64,000 bases of DNA from Levilactobacillus cerevisiae (GTDB lineage: Bacteria > Bacillota > Bacilli > Lactobacillales > Lactobacillaceae). Positions 43,597-52,084 of the stretch are shown one piece after another. The stretch covers positions 79,843-143,842 of the forward strand of contig NZ_RHNN01000006.1 in NCBI RefSeq assembly GCF_003946245.1, in the 5' to 3' direction. Position 1 is the first letter of the stretch. Each line of letters opens with the position of its first letter. Position numbers and translations under genes: made by a program. The notes beneath the pieces were generated by a model. That model made no database searches and had not been told where the DNA came from. It saw only the letters and a list, made by a program, of their open reading frames with translations.

Positions 43597-43625
43597 ATTG
43601 TACGCCGATCCCGGGAAACTAGCAA
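43597..43625 (-). promoter_or_regulatory. Promoter of the small membrane peptide
   Basis: Minus-strand TTGCTA, 17 bases, TACAAT; transcription would begin about 15 bases before the ribosome site. Confidence 0.7.
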
Positions 43626-43709
43626 TGGGTGCGCTTACATTTCGACTGGTTTAACCGCCTTTGATTAGGAATATAACGGTTTTTGACGCCAGCACTTAGT
43701 CCTAAATAG

Positions 43710-44558
43710 TTAAGAGTTCGTGACCGCAATCAAATCCGCAAACGTGGCCGTACTGATTCCGGGTTCGACCCGTAGCCGGGAGAGGTTATAGCGCCCCTCT
43801 GAGAGCTTGGCGAAGCCCTCCTGGGTCGTCAGTGCCAGCTTGTAGCCGGCCTTTTTCGCTAACTTGTGGGTGGTCTTGTTGGCCCGCCCAGCTGGATAAC
43901 AGACCATCTGCGTGTCCTGCTTGAGGTTGGTGTCGAGCCACTGCTTCGACGCCAGCAATTCCTGTTTCTGCTGAGCGGCCGTCAAAGCGTTGAGGTCTAA
44001 GTGTTGCACGGTATGGCTAGCAAAATCCACGCGACCAGTGGCCTTCATTGATCGCATTTGCGCTAACGACAAGTGGTTTGACTTGTGCGTGAAGCCCGTA
44101 ATCGCGTTGATGGTAACGTGTTGCCGATATTTTTTGAGCGTCGGTAACAGCTTACGATTGTCCTGGTAGGCGTCGTCCAGCGTAATCCAGACGACCTTCT
44201 TCTGGGGCACAGTGTTGGTTGTGAGCGCCCGAATGGCCTGGGCCGTGGTCAATGTCTGATAATGATGGCGTTTCAAATAAGTCAGCTCCGCTACCGCCTG
44301 CTTCTTCGGCACGCAGAGTTGGTTGCCGCTAGAAATGCTGTGATACATGAGAATCGGTAACTTCAGCGGGTGTTTTAACTTCACCCAGGCCTTCGTCGTT
44401 TTGATCTCGGTCGCAGACACGTCGTCTTGAACCACATCATTTTCCGTTGCTGGCGCCGTCCGAACGTTGGTCTTCCGCATTTGCGTGAGCGTGACGGTGC
44501 CGATAATTAAGGCTACCAAGGCAATACAGCCACCGAGTAGCCACCACTTTTTTCGCAT
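43710..44558 (-). CDS. Polysaccharide deacetylase family protein, membrane-anchored
   Basis: A 282-residue carbohydrate esterase 4 protein. N-terminal signal anchor (WWLLGGCIALVALIIGTVTL), then the NodB domain: LPILMYHSIS, metal/catalytic pair in WITLDDAYQDN, and SHTVQHLDL with the two metal His. It removes acetyl groups from N-acetylated cell-wall or exopolysaccharide sugars outside the cell. Alone on its strand with the recombinase-like gene upstream. Confidence 0.88.
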   Translation of the reverse strand: MRKKWWLLGGCIALVALIIGTVTLTQMRKTNVRTAPATENDVVQDDVSATEIKTTKAWVKLKHPLKLPILMYHSISSGNQLCVPKKQAVAELTYLKRHHYQTLTTAQAIRALTTNTVPQKKVVWITLDDAYQDNRKLLPTLKKYRQHVTINAITGFTHKSNHLSLAQMRSMKATGRVDFASHTVQHLDLNALTAAQQKQELLASKQWLDTNLKQDTQMVCYPAGRANKTTHKLAKKAGYKLALTTQEGFAKLSEGRYNLSRLRVEPGISTATFADLIAVTNS

Positions 44559-44629
44559 AATGATTCCCCCAAAAATCGATTTACTTGTGTTACATCTATT
44601 ATAAGAGGGTTAATCGAAAAATGCATGAA

Positions 44630-45454
44630 TTAATCAGCGCGCTGGCTTAATCGGCGGTAGTAGTCGATGGAGTCAGGGGGGAGGTTCAGGGCCGCAATCA
44701 CCTCACTGTCAGTCTTTTGCGGGTGCCGGCGGAGATAGTTAACTAAGTAACCTTGATAGAGGACAGTGGGGCTGAGCGCAAAGCCGACGAGGGCTTCGTC
44801 TGGCTTCAAATACTTGTGGAGGCCCGGCAGTGTCAGGTGGGGATCCGCCGCGGCACGTTGCTTTAGAAACCAATCGTCGCAGGCAAAACGCTGTTGAAGC
44901 GGCGTGATGAATTCCTGAAACGTTTGGAGAAAGGGTTGGACGGCTGCGGGCCAGGTCGCGGGGGCTAATTTTGCCGTCACGCCGGGCTTGAGGAAGCTCT
45001 GAACCGGGTAGCCTTGGGCGACCAGCAGGAGGGTCAGCCGGGTGTAAACGTGTAGCCGGCCATCTGCCAGTAACGCGTCCAGGTCGTCCACCCACCGGTA
45101 ATTCAGGGGTTGCGGCGCTTGCTTGGGCTTGCTTTTTAGGTCCAGCGTCGGCAGGTAGGGTGTCCACCCGTGAGAGAAGAGAAACTTGAAGTAGATGTTG
45201 AGGTGGGACAGAATCTTGTTGTAGGTCTGATTTTGAATTTGCCGCGCGGTCAGCAGCATGCTCAAATACTGATCGACGTCTTGTGTTTGGAGCTGGTTGA
45301 CCTGGTGGGTGCGCTCGTAAGTCGGATTGAAGTTCTCTAAGTAGTGGAAGAAGTCAGTCAGCGTGGCGGTGTATTCGTCACGGGTGGCCGCGGCCATTGA
45401 CCGGTCGTTGAGCAGCCGGTTGAAGGCGTCTTGATACGGATAGGCTTGCGGCAT
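44630..45454 (-). CDS. Tyrosine recombinase-like protein without clear catalytic residues
   Basis: A 274-residue protein. Residues 1-110 match the SAM-like core-binding domain of phage integrases (MAAATRDEYTATLTDFFHYLENF, YNKILSHLNIYFKFLFSHGW). The C-terminal half follows the order of a catalytic domain, but the first Arg motif reads LLLVAQGYPVQSFL (no Arg), and HxxR and the GHxxxxxT-Tyr region are not seen in normal form (YLRRHPQKTDSEVIAALNLPPDSIDYYRR). It probably binds DNA without recombining it, or has diverged strongly. No att-like repeats noted. Confidence 0.65.
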   Translation of the reverse strand: MPQAYPYQDAFNRLLNDRSMAAATRDEYTATLTDFFHYLENFNPTYERTHQVNQLQTQDVDQYLSMLLTARQIQNQTYNKILSHLNIYFKFLFSHGWTPYLPTLDLKSKPKQAPQPLNYRWVDDLDALLADGRLHVYTRLTLLLVAQGYPVQSFLKPGVTAKLAPATWPAAVQPFLQTFQEFITPLQQRFACDDWFLKQRAAADPHLTLPGLHKYLKPDEALVGFALSPTVLYQGYLVNYLRRHPQKTDSEVIAALNLPPDSIDYYRRLSQRAD

Positions 45455-45597
45455 CTAACCGCCTCACTTTCTGTTGGATTGGTCGCTTGCGGATAATTAC
45501 TTTAACCTAGAGTATACCACGGTGACTGTTAAATTGGCGGCGTAAACCTGCTACATGGTTGAGATATAACGCGAATATTGGCAACACGGTCTAAACC

Positions 45598-45826
45598 TGC
45601 CGGCTTACCGTTCGCCAAATTTAGGCCGGAACGCTGTGGTAAGAGTGTGGCAGATGGCGGTTAACTGGTGAGCATTAACGGTGATAACCGAATAATCCTG
45701 GGCCTGGATTGTTTGGTTATCAGTGTTAAGCGGAGCCGGTTGCCATTTGCCACACGTTTCGGAAACGTGAAATCAGCGGACCAATTCCCACGGCTGAGCC
45801 TAAATTTGGCTCACTCACGCCTACGT
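45598..45826 (+). repeat. Hybrid structured repeat: family 3 outer stem with a family 1 core
   Basis: It opens CTGCCGGCTTACCGTTCGCC with arm CCAAATTTAGGC and closes GCCTAAATTTGG as in family 3. The interior, GTGTGGCAGATGGCGG to GCCATTTGCCACAC, is a family 1 core (TGATAACC/GGTTATCA, ATAATCC/GGATTGT). Together with the family 2 copy 80 bases on it makes a composite module, repeated inverted beyond add. Confidence 0.65.
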
Positions 45827-45904
45827 AGACTGTATCCAATTACGGCAGACAAACTTTGCTAATCCAACGATTGTCACGGTAATGTTATATTGAAGGACAG
45901 TCAT

Positions 45905-46097
45905 AACCGGAGGAGGCCAGAGGTGGAGGCAGCTGTGACAACGGTGTTGACTGAGTGATTTTTCTCAGTTTACAGCGTGGGACGTGTTTGGAGACTGTCG
46001 GTTTGGGACAGGTTTCAAACCGAGCCGGAGGACCGCTCCTCAGGCCGCAGGCGGTCCCCATAGCAGCCGGAATCTCTGGCAGCCGCAGGTGGTAATT
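45905..46097 (+). ncRNA. Structured intergenic repeat, family 2, copy B
   Basis: Same plan as 9309, with hairpin ACTGAG-tgattttt-CTCAGT where copy A has AGCTGG/CCAGCT, and GACTGTC/GACAGGT where A has GACTGGC/GCCAGGC. The flanks GCCAGAG/CTCTGGC are unchanged. Confidence 0.6.
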
Positions 46098-46117
46098 AAC
46101 CACTAGTTTAGTAATAA

Positions 46118-46148
46118 AAAAAGGCCGTGACAGGTATCGTCACAGCCT
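46118..46148 (-). terminator. Terminator of add
   Basis: AAGGCCGTGAC/GTCACAGCCTT around AGGTATC, with the A-run that becomes a T-run on the minus strand. Confidence 0.8.
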
Positions 46149-46172
46149 TCAAGCAAATTGCAAAAATTCAGT

Positions 46173-47210
46173 TTAAGCCGTAACGATTGCCGCTGCCCGT
46201 ACCTTGGCTCGGAGTTGTTCCTTTTGAACTTCGGGGAGGAAGGCGCCGTCAATGGCGTTCAGCGTGACCCGTTCCAGTAGGGACCAGTTCAAGCCGAATT
46301 CCTCGTGCATTTTCATGATCTCGCCGGTTAACGTGACGTCGGAAACAGTGCGGTCGTCCGTGTTGAGCGTGACCTTCAAGCCGGCGCTCAAGAACTCGGC
46401 CAGGGGGAAATTCGCGTAGCCGTCGACGGCCTTGGTTTGGACGTTGCTGGTTGGGCACATTTCAATCGTGGCGCCAGCGCGTTTGGCCTGGGCGATGGTG
46501 GCTGGGAAGCCGCTCATGTGGACGCCGTGACCGATGCGTTTTGCCCCCAAAGTCAGGGACACCGCAACGTTGTCGACGGGGCCCGCCTCTCCAGCGTGCA
46601 GGGTGAATGGTAGGCCAGTTGCCAAGCCAGCTTCAACGGCCGGTGCCAGCTCCAAGGCAGGATGGTTGTATTCGTCGCCAGCAAAATCCAAGCCGACTAC
46701 GCCCTGGTTCTTAAATTTAGCGGCCGTTTCAAAGATGGTGATGCACTCGTCCAGTGGACGGTCACGCATGGCACAGACAATTGCGTTGACGGGGATGCCG
46801 AAGTGCGCGGAGCCGGCGTGCAGGCCGTCCAGCAGCGCCGCGATTACGTCGTCCAATGACAAGCCCTTTGCCGTGGAAATCTGGGGGGCGAAGCGCGTTT
46901 CTAAGTAGATGATGCCATCCTTGGCGGCCGTCTCGACCATATCGTAGCCGGCAATTTTCAACTGCTCGGTCGTCTGCATCAGGTCGGTCACGATTTGGAA
47001 CCGTTTCAGGTAGTCAATCAGGCTGTCGGTTTCCAGGGGCGCCGTGGTCAGGTCGTGCAGCGCAGCGTCGTCGGCAGGCAATTCGGTGCCGGTGACCGCA
47101 GCCATCTTGCGGAGGGCGGCCAGAGAGAGTGAGCCGTCTAAATGACAGTGCAATTCCACCTTCGGGTATTCTTGGACATTTTCTTTAGTAAAAGGTTTGA
47201 CGTTGGGCAT
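46173..47210 (-). CDS. add: Adenosine deaminase
   Basis: A 345-residue zinc hydrolase. VELHCHLDGS with His21 and His23 near the N-terminus, LHAGEAG with the third His and catalytic Glu, GHGVHMSG, MCPTSN, and LNTDDRTVS with the metal Asp. It converts adenosine to inosine in purine salvage. AGGAGGAG-type ribosome site. The gene is bracketed by composite inverted repeats of about 500 bases, each a hybrid element plus a family 2 element, in an order that makes the whole locus an inverted repeat. Confidence 0.95.
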   Translation of the reverse strand: MPNVKPFTKENVQEYPKVELHCHLDGSLSLAALRKMAAVTGTELPADDAALHDLTTAPLETDSLIDYLKRFQIVTDLMQTTEQLKIAGYDMVETAAKDGIIYLETRFAPQISTAKGLSLDDVIAALLDGLHAGSAHFGIPVNAIVCAMRDRPLDECITIFETAAKFKNQGVVGLDFAGDEYNHPALELAPAVEAGLATGLPFTLHAGEAGPVDNVAVSLTLGAKRIGHGVHMSGFPATIAQAKRAGATIEMCPTSNVQTKAVDGYANFPLAEFLSAGLKVTLNTDDRTVSDVTLTGEIMKMHEEFGLNWSLLERVTLNAIDGAFLPEVQKEQLRAKVRAAAIVTA

Positions 47211-47350
47211 TGCTGAACTCCTCCTTCAATATGTAGGTTCCTCTAAGTATACCATGTAAGCGGTTAACTTCTAGTGTTAAAAATGCCAGATCAAGCCCAA
47301 AAAGGTGGGAATAAGTCCAGCTAACAAAGATTAAGACCACTAAATTTGTC

Positions 47351-47546
47351 GAAAATTGCCACCTGCGGCTGCCAGAGATTCCGCCTGCTGTGGGGACCGC
47401 CTGCGGCCTGGGGAACGGTCCTCCGGCTCGGTTTGAAGCCTGTCCAAGACCGCCAGTCTCCAAACACGTCCCACGCCGTAACCTGAGAAAATCACTCAGC
47501 TAACGCCGTCGACACAGCTACCTCCATCTCTGTCCTCCTCCGGTTA
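47351..47546 (-). ncRNA. Structured intergenic repeat, family 2, copy C
   Basis: Minus-strand copy of the 45905 element: starts AACCGGAGGAGGACAGAG, has GCTGAG/CTCAGG and ACTGGCGG..., and ends CTCTGGCAGCCGCAGGTGG. It lies upstream of add and transcribed in the same direction as add, so it could also be read as part of the add leader if transcription starts before it. Confidence 0.6.
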
Positions 47547-47623
47547 AGATAGTGTTTTAACCATTAAATTGTTGCAACACACCGTCACAGTAGGCATCAA
47601 CGTTTGGTCGTTGACCGAGACAA

Positions 47624-47852
47624 TGTAGGCGTGAGTGAGCCAAATTTAGGCTCAACCGTGGGAATTGGTCCGCCGACTTTACGTTGCCGAAACGTGTGTC
47701 AGATGGCAACCGACTCCGCTTAACACTGATAACCAAACAATCCAAGCCCAGGATTATTCGGTTATCACCGTTAATGCTCGCCAGTTAACCGCCATCTGCC
47801 ACACTCTCACCCACAGCGTTCCGGCCTAAATTTGGCGAACGGTAAGCCGGCA
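47624..47852 (-). repeat. Hybrid structured repeat, inverted copy
   Basis: Minus-strand counterpart of 45598-45826, with small paired differences (for example GTCGGTTGCCATCTGACACAC against GCCGGTTGCCATTTGCCACAC). Same distance, about 78 bases, to the family 2 element. Confidence 0.65.
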
Positions 47853-48044
47853 GATTTACACAACGTCGCCGATGTTTTAATGCCCTATTGCTGTTTTGTA
47901 GCGGACTAGTCCAGCCAGTTGATTAGGTTGGCTAACGAAGCCTGGGCCGGCGGGCAGAAACTTTTTGAATACCCCGAAAGGCTATCCGGGGTCACTTGCG
48001 ACCGGGTACAGCACCCCCCTAGATTAATTAAGGGGTGATATTTC

Positions 48045-48095
48045 ATGGTATTCGTGCTACTATTTGCTTTACTTAACATTAATAGCACCTTTTAG
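48045..48095 (+). CDS. Possible 16-residue peptide with a hairpin over its ribosome site
   Basis: MVFVLLFALLNINSTF is hydrophobic. Its ribosome site AAGGGGTGA is excellent, but CACCCC at 48012 can pair with GGGGTG at 48032, hiding it. That fits a regulated small membrane peptide. No promoter or homologue is known to me. Confidence 0.35.
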   Translation: MVFVLLFALLNINSTF

Positions 48096-48389
48096 TTGGT
48101 GTCCTGTCTGAGGCCTGTCAACTGATGAGGGATCAGCAACTTAACCCGGGAAACGTCACGGTTAGATGTCAAATTTTACATTTTAGAAAAATGGGGCAAA
48201 ACCATTGTTTCGGCGGGGTAAACATTATATGATTGGGTTAATTGAGAAAGTCAGGCTGAACCAAAACATTGGCTCTGATTCGGGAGAACGGGTGTTATAG
48301 CGTAAAGTGAAAAGTAAATTATCGTGAAATATATTAATGGCATAAATTATAATATTGTCGCAGTTTTGAGTATCACTGTTTGGGGGAGC

Positions 48390-48417
48390 ATAACCAGTCC
48401 TAACAGTTACTGGTTTT
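48390..48417 (+). terminator. Terminator-like hairpin in the oatA leader
   Basis: AACCAGT/ACTGGTT plus six T, only 20 bases before the oatA start. It is either the end of an upstream small transcript or an attenuator of oatA. Confidence 0.6.
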
Positions 48418-48439
48418 TTGAAGATAAGGAGCAATGACT

Positions 48440-50386
48440 ATGGCACAATCTTACACGCGACTGACGCGAGAATTCGTCCGCAATCAGCGCGCGGGCAAAC
48501 GGCGATACATAACCGGATTCGATGGGATTCGGACGCTAGCCGTTTTGGGGGTTATCATTTATCACTTGGCGCCATCGACGCTACAGGGCGGTTATTTAGG
48601 AGTCCCGATTTTCTTCGTGGTCTCTGGCTACCTGATTACTTATTTATTGATTCAAGAGTGGGATTCAAGTCACAGCATTAACGTGCTTGGGTTTTACGGT
48701 CGGCGATTGAAACGACTGTATCCGGCGCTAGTGACGATGCTAGTGGGGACAACGGCTTACATTACGTTGTTTCAGCGGGATCTTCTGGCTAACATCCGGG
48801 GGACCGTGTTGACCAACATGATTTACGGCTACAACTGGTTTGAAATTAAACACGGACAATCGTACTTCGACCGGTTTAGCGGCGAGTCGCCGTTTACACA
48901 TCTGTGGTCCTTGTCGATTGAAGGTCAGTTCTATCTGATTTGGCCGTTCGTTGTCCTAGCCCTGTTATGGTTTATTCGCAAACGGGCACGGGCAGCCGCA
49001 GTTCTGTTTGGTATTGCCATTTGCTCAGCGTTGGCAATGGCCCTATTGTACGATCCGGCGAATACCAACCGGGTTTATTATGGGACCGACACCCGGATGT
49101 TCGCAATCCTAGTGGGAACGGGAATGGCCTTCCTGTGGCCAGCGCACAAACTCAATGAAAATGTGACGACCGCCCACCGCGCAATTCTTGATGTGGCGGG
49201 TGGCGCGTCACTGCTCATCCTAATTTACATGTTCTTTACCATGAGTGGACAGGCAGCTAGCACTTATCGCGGCGGCATGTTCTGGTTCACGGTTCTGTCC
49301 GGTATTCTGGTTGCCACCGTCGCTCATCCAGGAAGCGACTTGAATCGAGTTCTGACAAATCCAGTCTTTAGTTACGTTGGTCAGCGGAGTTACGGCATCT
49401 ACCTCTACCAGTTTCCCGTGATGATTTTCTACGAATCACGGATTAACATTGGCAATCACCCCCTGTTTAATTCCTTGGTTGAAGTCGCGCTGATCATGCT
49501 GGTGACGGAACTCAGTTACCGGTGGATTGAAAATCCGATGCGCCACTACCATTATGGTCAAATTACGAACGACATCACGACTTATCTGCAACAGCCACGA
49601 GCACATCGGTTAGCAAATAGCCTCGGCGTTGTGGCAGCGGTTCTGTTCGGTTTGACGGCTGTGGGCTTCGTTCAACAACCGGCTGCGGCTAAACCGACAG
49701 CGCTGCAACAAACCATCACGGCGCGCTCGGCAGCGGCAAAGGCGAAGAATGAAGCGGCGGCGAAGAAGCAAAAGGCATTGGCCAAGGCTGCCTCTAAACG
49801 CAAGCACGAGAAAGCGGTCGCCTTTTCCAAGATGTCTAAGGCCAATCAGAAGACAGCGAAATACTACTTCTTAACGGCTGATGAACTGATGACGAGTAAA
49901 CAAACGCCGTTAACGGCGGTCGGAGATTCGGTTCTGTTAGATGACTCGGGAGACCTACAAAAGGTGTTTCCAGGAGCAATCGTTGATGGTGCAGTTGGCC
50001 GTCAAGCTAGCGTGGTACCAGGTGTCATTTCTAACCTGGCACAACGCGGTCAGTTAGCCAAAAATGTATTGGTTAATATTGGGACGAACGGGTACATCAC
50101 ACCCACGCAGGCGGATCAAATCGTTCACGCTATCGGCCCCAGTCACCAGATTTTCTGGGTGACTGCCCACGTACCAACGCGGGAATGGCAAAATTCCGTG
50201 AACAATCGGATTGCCAAGACCGCTGCGTCATACAAAAACGTTCACGTGATTGATTGGTACGCAACTGCTCAGAATCACAGCAGTTGGTTTGTCAGCGACC
50301 ACGTCCACCCGAATAATCATGGTAATCGGTACTACACGTCACTGATTGCCAAGAAGATTACTAAGGTGACTAACGCTAAACAATAA
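48440..50386 (+). CDS. oatA: Peptidoglycan O-acetyltransferase, acyltransferase-3 plus SGNH domains
   Basis: A 648-residue membrane enzyme of OatA architecture. Residues about 25-380 are the acyltransferase-3 domain with ten helices (GFDGIRTLAVLGVIIYHL, THLWSLSIEGQFYLIWP). An Ala/Lys-rich linker follows at about 420-465. The extracellular SGNH hydrolase-like domain has AVGDSVLLDD with the nucleophile Ser and SDHVHPNNHG with Asp and His. It O-acetylates muramic acid and raises lysozyme resistance. The start is ATG 48440: AAGGAG is eight bases upstream, while the ATG two codons earlier is too close. Confidence 0.9.
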   Translation: MAQSYTRLTREFVRNQRAGKRRYITGFDGIRTLAVLGVIIYHLAPSTLQGGYLGVPIFFVVSGYLITYLLIQEWDSSHSINVLGFYGRRLKRLYPALVTMLVGTTAYITLFQRDLLANIRGTVLTNMIYGYNWFEIKHGQSYFDRFSGESPFTHLWSLSIEGQFYLIWPFVVLALLWFIRKRARAAAVLFGIAICSALAMALLYDPANTNRVYYGTDTRMFAILVGTGMAFLWPAHKLNENVTTAHRAILDVAGGASLLILIYMFFTMSGQAASTYRGGMFWFTVLSGILVATVAHPGSDLNRVLTNPVFSYVGQRSYGIYLYQFPVMIFYESRINIGNHPLFNSLVEVALIMLVTELSYRWIENPMRHYHYGQITNDITTYLQQPRAHRLANSLGVVAAVLFGLTAVGFVQQPAAAKPTALQQTITARSAAAKAKNEAAAKKQKALAKAASKRKHEKAVAFSKMSKANQKTAKYYFLTADELMTSKQTPLTAVGDSVLLDDSGDLQKVFPGAIVDGAVGRQASVVPGVISNLAQRGQLAKNVLVNIGTNGYITPTQADQIVHAIGPSHQIFWVTAHVPTREWQNSVNNRIAKTAASYKNVHVIDWYATAQNHSSWFVSDHVHPNNHGNRYYTSLIAKKITKVTNAKQ

Positions 50387-50395
50387 AAATGTTGA

Positions 50396-50446
50396 GAAAC
50401 AGACTGGTATCCCCCGATAACTGCGGGGATGGTGGTCTGTTTTTTT
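50396..50446 (+). terminator. Terminator of oatA
   Basis: AACAGACTGGTATCCCC pairs imperfectly with GGGGATGGTGGTCTGTT, followed by T. Confidence 0.85.
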
Positions 50447-50467
50447 GCTAGTCACGAAGGGGGAGCT

Positions 50468-50644
50468 GTCGGCTTACCGTTCATAAAATTTGGGCTGGAA
50501 CGCTGTGGGCGGGACGATCCCAGCCGAAGAGCGCTCTTGGTCCTCGCTTTGAACCGTCCAGGCCGCGGTTCAAGGTCGCTATTTTCCAAGCAGGCCACAC
50601 GGAAAATTCCACGTCTGAGCCTAAATTTGGCTCACTCAGGCCGA
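50468..50644 (+). repeat. Structured intergenic repeat, family 3
   Basis: Opens GTCGGCTTACCGTTC, has TGGAACGCTGTGGGCGGGA, GCTTTGAACCG, GCGGTTCAAGG and ATTTTCC/GGAAAAT, closes GAGCCTAAATTTGGCTCACT. The left arm has drifted (ATAAAATTTGGGCT), so pairing is weaker than in other copies. Confidence 0.55.
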
Positions 50645-51098
50645 TACTGTGTAGGTCAATGACTAGTCGTTAAGGATTATCACACCGTTGAATCAAGCCA
50701 ACATGAATTAAAGTGGTGCCTAAGCAAGTGGCGGCCAGGACGCACCGACCCGGGAGAACCGTTTTTCAGGACATTGTCAACAGAATCTCTGGCTGTAGGT
50801 AATTGACAGTCGGTTAGCGGCAAAAAGTTGCCAATCGCGTCGCTAAAAACAGTGAATAGTGACGTTGGTGTTGACAGGTAACTGTTCCTGGAGGCGCTGC
50901 CATTAGAGCGTTCTTAGCTTGTTCATCCCCGCACAGTTTGCACCCCTTGACGTTAGTTCGGTTAATTTACTTTTGGGGTTAGATTTTTGGGGATTTCCCT
51001 GCGAATTTAAGTGACTTTTCCGGCCACTTTTTTTTCAGCGTGCTATGATACCTAGTGAATTCAGAGATGGATTCATATTATCTACGGGGGGAATTGTT
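50645..51098. other. Long intergenic region before the secreted protein
   Basis: No gene. A TATGAT near 51042 is the probable -10 of the downstream gene, giving a leader of about 45 bases. AT-rich blocks at 50930-51040 fit a strong promoter region. Confidence 0.4.
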
Positions 51099-51845
51099 AT
51101 GATGAAAAAAGTTGCAATGATTGCTGCGGCTGCTGCTATGGTTTTACCTTTAGGGTTGGGTGCAATTGCACCAGCTCAAGCCGAAACAACGGCATTTGCT
51201 GCCGCTAAGACTGCTGCTAAGAAGACCACGTTAACGCTGGTCAGCAGCACGAGCATCAAGAAAGCTGCCTTCCACGTTAAGAGTGGTGCACCAGCACTCT
51301 ACAGCGCCAGCTTTGCAGCAGATAAAGCTAAAACGACCTTGACTAAGAAGGGCACTTTAGCAGGGGAAAAGACGTATTACGCAACGAAGAAGATTGTGGT
51401 TGAAACGAAGGCAACGAAGACGGCCAAGGCTAAGAAGGTCACCTACGCTTACGTTAAGACCGCTAATGGCAAGGTTAAAGGCTGGGCTGCATTGTCCAAG
51501 CTGACTGCTGGTAAATTTATGGCCGCTGACGGCAAGACTGTTGCTAAGGCTGCCGACAAGATTACCAGCAAGACCTATACCTTAGTAAAGGCAACCAACC
51601 TCAAGAAGACGGCATATCACTTTAAGGGCACACAACCCGCTGTCTTCACTGGCAAATTTGCTGCTGACCAATCTAAGGTAACGTTAGCTAAGAAGGGTGT
51701 CTTACCTGAAAGCAAGACCTTCTACGCAACTAAGAAGATCACGATCAAGCAAAACAAAAAGAATGTGAACTACCTCTACATCAGCAACGAAGGCTGGGTT
51801 AAGGCTTCCGTACTGACCGCCGGCAAGTTCATGGCAGCTGATTAA
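51099..51845 (+). CDS. Secreted Lys/Ala-rich protein with two tandem repeats
   Basis: A 248-residue protein with a classic signal peptide (MMKKVAMIAAAAAMVLPLGL, cut after AQA). Two repeats of about 95 residues follow: TLTLVSSTSIKKAAFHVKSG to KLTAGKFMAADG, and TYTLVKATNLKKTAYHFKG to VLTAGKFMAAD. Each holds an SH3-like YATKKI strand. The basic charge (over 20% Lys) suits binding to teichoic acid or wall. Codons are the optimal set of highly expressed genes (GCT, AAG, GTT), unlike most neighbours. Start placed after GGGGGGAA; an earlier start would precede the -10 box. Confidence 0.65.
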   Translation: MMKKVAMIAAAAAMVLPLGLGAIAPAQAETTAFAAAKTAAKKTTLTLVSSTSIKKAAFHVKSGAPALYSASFAADKAKTTLTKKGTLAGEKTYYATKKIVVETKATKTAKAKKVTYAYVKTANGKVKGWAALSKLTAGKFMAADGKTVAKAADKITSKTYTLVKATNLKKTAYHFKGTQPAVFTGKFAADQSKVTLAKKGVLPESKTFYATKKITIKQNKKNVNYLYISNEGWVKASVLTAGKFMAAD

Positions 51846-51865
51846 CTATATACCTCGGTAGGTTC

Positions 51866-51902
51866 TAAATGGTGTGGGACTTCGGTTCCGCGCCATTTTT
51901 TG
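51866..51902 (+). terminator. Terminator of the repeat-containing secreted protein
   Basis: AAATGGTGTGG pairs with CCGCGCCATTT (wobbles), loop ACTTCGGT, six T. Confidence 0.8.
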
Positions 51903-51904
51903 TG

Positions 51905-52040
51905 GTTGGCTCGCTCACGCCTACACGGTTTTTGACCAATCATCGTGGCCTAGCCTTGCCAGTTTAGCGATTCAGCAAATAGGGCAGAACGATTTAACCA
52001 GAGCTACCATGGCTGTGACGACGGTGTTAGATGTAAAGCT
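51905..52040 (+). repeat. Decayed composite repeat (family 3 tail plus family 2 head)
   Basis: TTGGCTCGCTCACGCCTAC matches the family 3 tail. About 67 bases on, AACCAGAGCTACCATGGC and TGTGACGACGGTGTTAG match the family 2 head. Order and spacing equal those of the composite modules flanking add. Confidence 0.5.
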
Positions 52041-52084
52041 GAAATAACGAAATTTATAATAGCTTCCGCATGCTAATTTCCACA

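Larger units (their letters stand above)
47853..48439. other. Intergenic region before oatA
   Basis: Apart from the short frame at 48045 and the hairpin at 48390, no gene is seen. The segment is AT-rich from 48160. A TATAAT at about 48349 is a likely -10 for oatA. Confidence 0.4.

Noticed and set aside
44630..45454. Prophage or integrative element boundary
   Set aside because: The integrase-like protein lacks catalytic residues and there are no phage genes, tRNA or att-like repeats nearby.
45668..45862. A small protein repeated near 45.7 and 47.6 kb
   Set aside because: The matching frames are only the two inverted copies of the hybrid repeat read in the same register.
48390..48439. Riboswitch before oatA
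   Set aside because: Only a simple hairpin with T-run is seen; no aptamer-like conserved blocks.
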